Of a DNA stretch of 64,000 nt, positions 62,879 to 64,000 are shown piece after piece. The DNA comes from JBGSMX01 sp963790405 (GTDB lineage: Bacteria; Actinomycetota; Coriobacteriia; Anaerosomatales; JAGXFU01), in assembly GCA_963790405.1 (NCBI GenBank), contig CAWBOJ010000003.1, forward strand, positions 186,001-250,000, written 5' to 3'. The position numbers and the translations under genes were made by a program. Below the pieces are notes generated by a model. That model searched no databases. It saw only the letters and a program-made list of their open reading frames with translations, and had not been told where the DNA came from. Each line of letters opens with the position of its first letter. The first letter of the stretch is position 1.

Positions 62879-64000
62879 TCACGCCGAAGTGCCGGCATTG
62901 TGAGCGTCGGTCTCGACCATACCGCCTGCCCCGAGCGGGCCGCTGCCCGCGAAATCGGGATAGGCGATGATGCCCATCTCGGTGACGTCGAGCCCGGCAA
63001 GTTCGTCGGCCGCAGAGGACCGGATCCCCATGATCGCGTCTTGGGCCTTGAAGAAGAGCCAGTGCATGCCGAAGGCCCACACGAAGACAACCACGCAGGC
63101 TATGAGCTGTGCGCCGAGTTGGCTTGCGCCACCTCCGTAGAACAGACCGCGGACCGCTCCGTCGACACCGTTGAAGCCGCTCCCGTAGGTGCCGTCGGCG
63201 AATAGGCCGAGCGCAATCATGCCCCACAGACCGTTCACGCCGTGTACCGACACGGCGCCGACCGGGTCATCGACTTTGAGCACACGCTCGACGAAGACTA
63301 CCGATCCGACCACGAGCAGCCCTGCCGCGATGCCGATGATGACCGCACCGGTCGTGTTGACGAACGCACACGGAGCCGTGATCGCCACGAGCCCGGCGAG
63401 CATCCCGTTGGCGCTCATCGATGGATCGGGGTGGCCCCAAAGCTTCCATACCAGGAACATCGCCGCAAGGCAGCCTGCGCATCCGGCGAGCATTGTGTTG
63501 ACGATGATCACCGAGAAGCGCAGATCACCGGCGGACACTGTGGACATACCGTTGAACCCCATCCAGCCGAACACCAGAATGATGGTGCCCAGAATCGCCA
63601 TGGGGATGTGATGACCGGGGATGGCGACGGGTTTGCCGTCCTTGAACTTGCCCAGACGCGGGCCGATTACAATCGCTCCGGCCAGTGCCGAGAAGCCACC
63701 GACCGCATGGACGACGGAACTCCCTGCGAAGTCGAGCACGCCGTGTCCGAGACCGGCAGTCGCGCCGAGCTGAGACAACCAGCCGCCGCCCCACACCCAC
63801 ATGCCGTAGAACGGGTAGACGACGATAGCCATGAACACGCCGAATGGTACGAACGCGGAGAACTTCCAGCGCTCGGCCATGCCGCCGGTGACGATCGTCG
63901 CGGCGGTGTCCATGAAGACCATCTGGAACAAGAAGAACGCGTAGACACCCACATCGTAGGAGCCGCCGCTTTGCAGGAAGAAGCCTTTGAGACCGAAGAG
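62879..64000 (-). CDS. amt: ammonium transporter, N terminus beyond window
   Basis: Partial, 373 codons visible, open to the window edge, so roughly the first 60-100 residues are missing. Amt/MEP/Rh motifs: VFMDTAATIVTGGMAERWKF, DFAGSSVVHAVGGFSALAGA, GHHIPMAILGTIILVFGWMG FNG, NGMLAGLVAITAPCAFV, VHGVNGLWG. C-terminal tail ends AGGMVETDAHNAGTSA. Trimeric ammonium channel/transporter, twelve bases upstream of glnB, in a standard amt-glnB operon. Confidence 0.95.
   Translation of the reverse strand, partial: LFGLKGFFLQSGGSYDVGVYAFFLFQMVFMDTAATIVTGGMAERWKFSAFVPFGVFMAIVVYPFYGMWVWGGGWLSQLGATAGLGHGVLDFAGSSVVHAVGGFSALAGAIVIGPRLGKFKDGKPVAIPGHHIPMAILGTIILVFGWMGFNGMSTVSAGDLRFSVIIVNTMLAGCAGCLAAMFLVWKLWGHPDPSMSANGMLAGLVAITAPCAFVNTTGAVIIGIAAGLLVVGSVVFVERVLKVDDPVGAVSVHGVNGLWGMIALGLFADGTYGSGFNGVDGAVRGLFYGGGASQLGAQLIACVVVFVWAFGMHWLFFKAQDAIMGIRSSAADELAGLDVTEMGIIAYPDFAGSGPLGAGGMVETDAHNAGTSA

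Noticed and set aside
1..64000. CRISPR arrays, insertion sequences with transposase, prophage or rRNA genes
   Set aside because: None seen: no regularly spaced repeats, no transposase or phage motifs, and only one tRNA.

Overview
The window looks like a chromosomal segment around the replication origin of a GC-rich anaerobic or microaerophilic actinobacterium, most likely of the Coriobacteriia/Anaerosomatales type. This is inferred from gene content and order, not from any database search. Support comes from the origin gene order (rpmH-rnpA-yidD-yidC-jag-rsmG-parA-parB on the minus strand, dnaA-dnaN-recF-dciA-gyrB-gyrA on the plus strand), a PafBC-like WYL pair, AddAB in place of RecBCD, rubrerythrin, FeoAB, and a multiheme cytochrome with no aerobic respiratory genes in view.

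Layout. 1-5 kb: a Crp/Fnr regulator, two membrane proteins, a candidate small RNA, and two WYL regulators. 5-17.9 kb: a DinG-like helicase/exonuclease, a secreted protein, FeoBA, a manganese (yybP-ykoY) riboswitch in front of a P-type cation ATPase, an orphan histidine kinase, D-Ala-D-Ala ligase and a membrane protein. 18-22.8 kb: an HtrA-type protease, a membrane-anchored multiheme cytochrome c and a rubrerythrin, all broken by several frameshifts, then RlmN. 22.8-34.5 kb, minus strand: addB-addA, ytxH-like, parB, parA, rsmG with two perfect parS sites, jag, yidC, yidD, rnpA, rpmH. 34.5-45.5 kb, plus strand: DnaA-box clusters, a GHKL-ATPase/winged-helix gene, dnaA, a dnaA-dnaN spacer with a DnaA-trio-like unwinding element, dnaN, recF, dciA-like, gyrB (one frameshift), a small membrane gene and gyrA. 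45.5-52.2 kb: HAD phosphatase, a MacAB-like efflux set, a BFN nuclease-family protein, a YjbQ-family protein, tRNA-Ile(GAT) and a membrane protein. 52.2-61.0 kb: one giant gene for a cyclic beta-1,2-glucan synthase-like enzyme. 61.1-64 kb: a rhodanese-thioredoxin gene, a group II intron-like remnant, and glnB-amt running off the edge.

Most interesting point: at 61233-61934 a membrane-anchored rhodanese continues in frame through a UGA into a thioredoxin domain, and the UGA sits exactly where the first cysteine of the Cys-x-x-Cys active site should be (W-UGA-P-S-C). A hairpin suited to a bacterial SECIS follows the UGA, and a CsoR/CstR-type inverted repeat overlaps the promoter. Together these suggest an undescribed selenocysteine-containing rhodanese-thioredoxin under persulfide- or metal-sensing control.

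Caution on sequence quality: at least ten genes carry frameshifts that conserved protein sequence crosses cleanly, including the essential gyrB (one extra T). Many are probably assembly or sequencing errors, so broken genes are described as full genes with the break noted.
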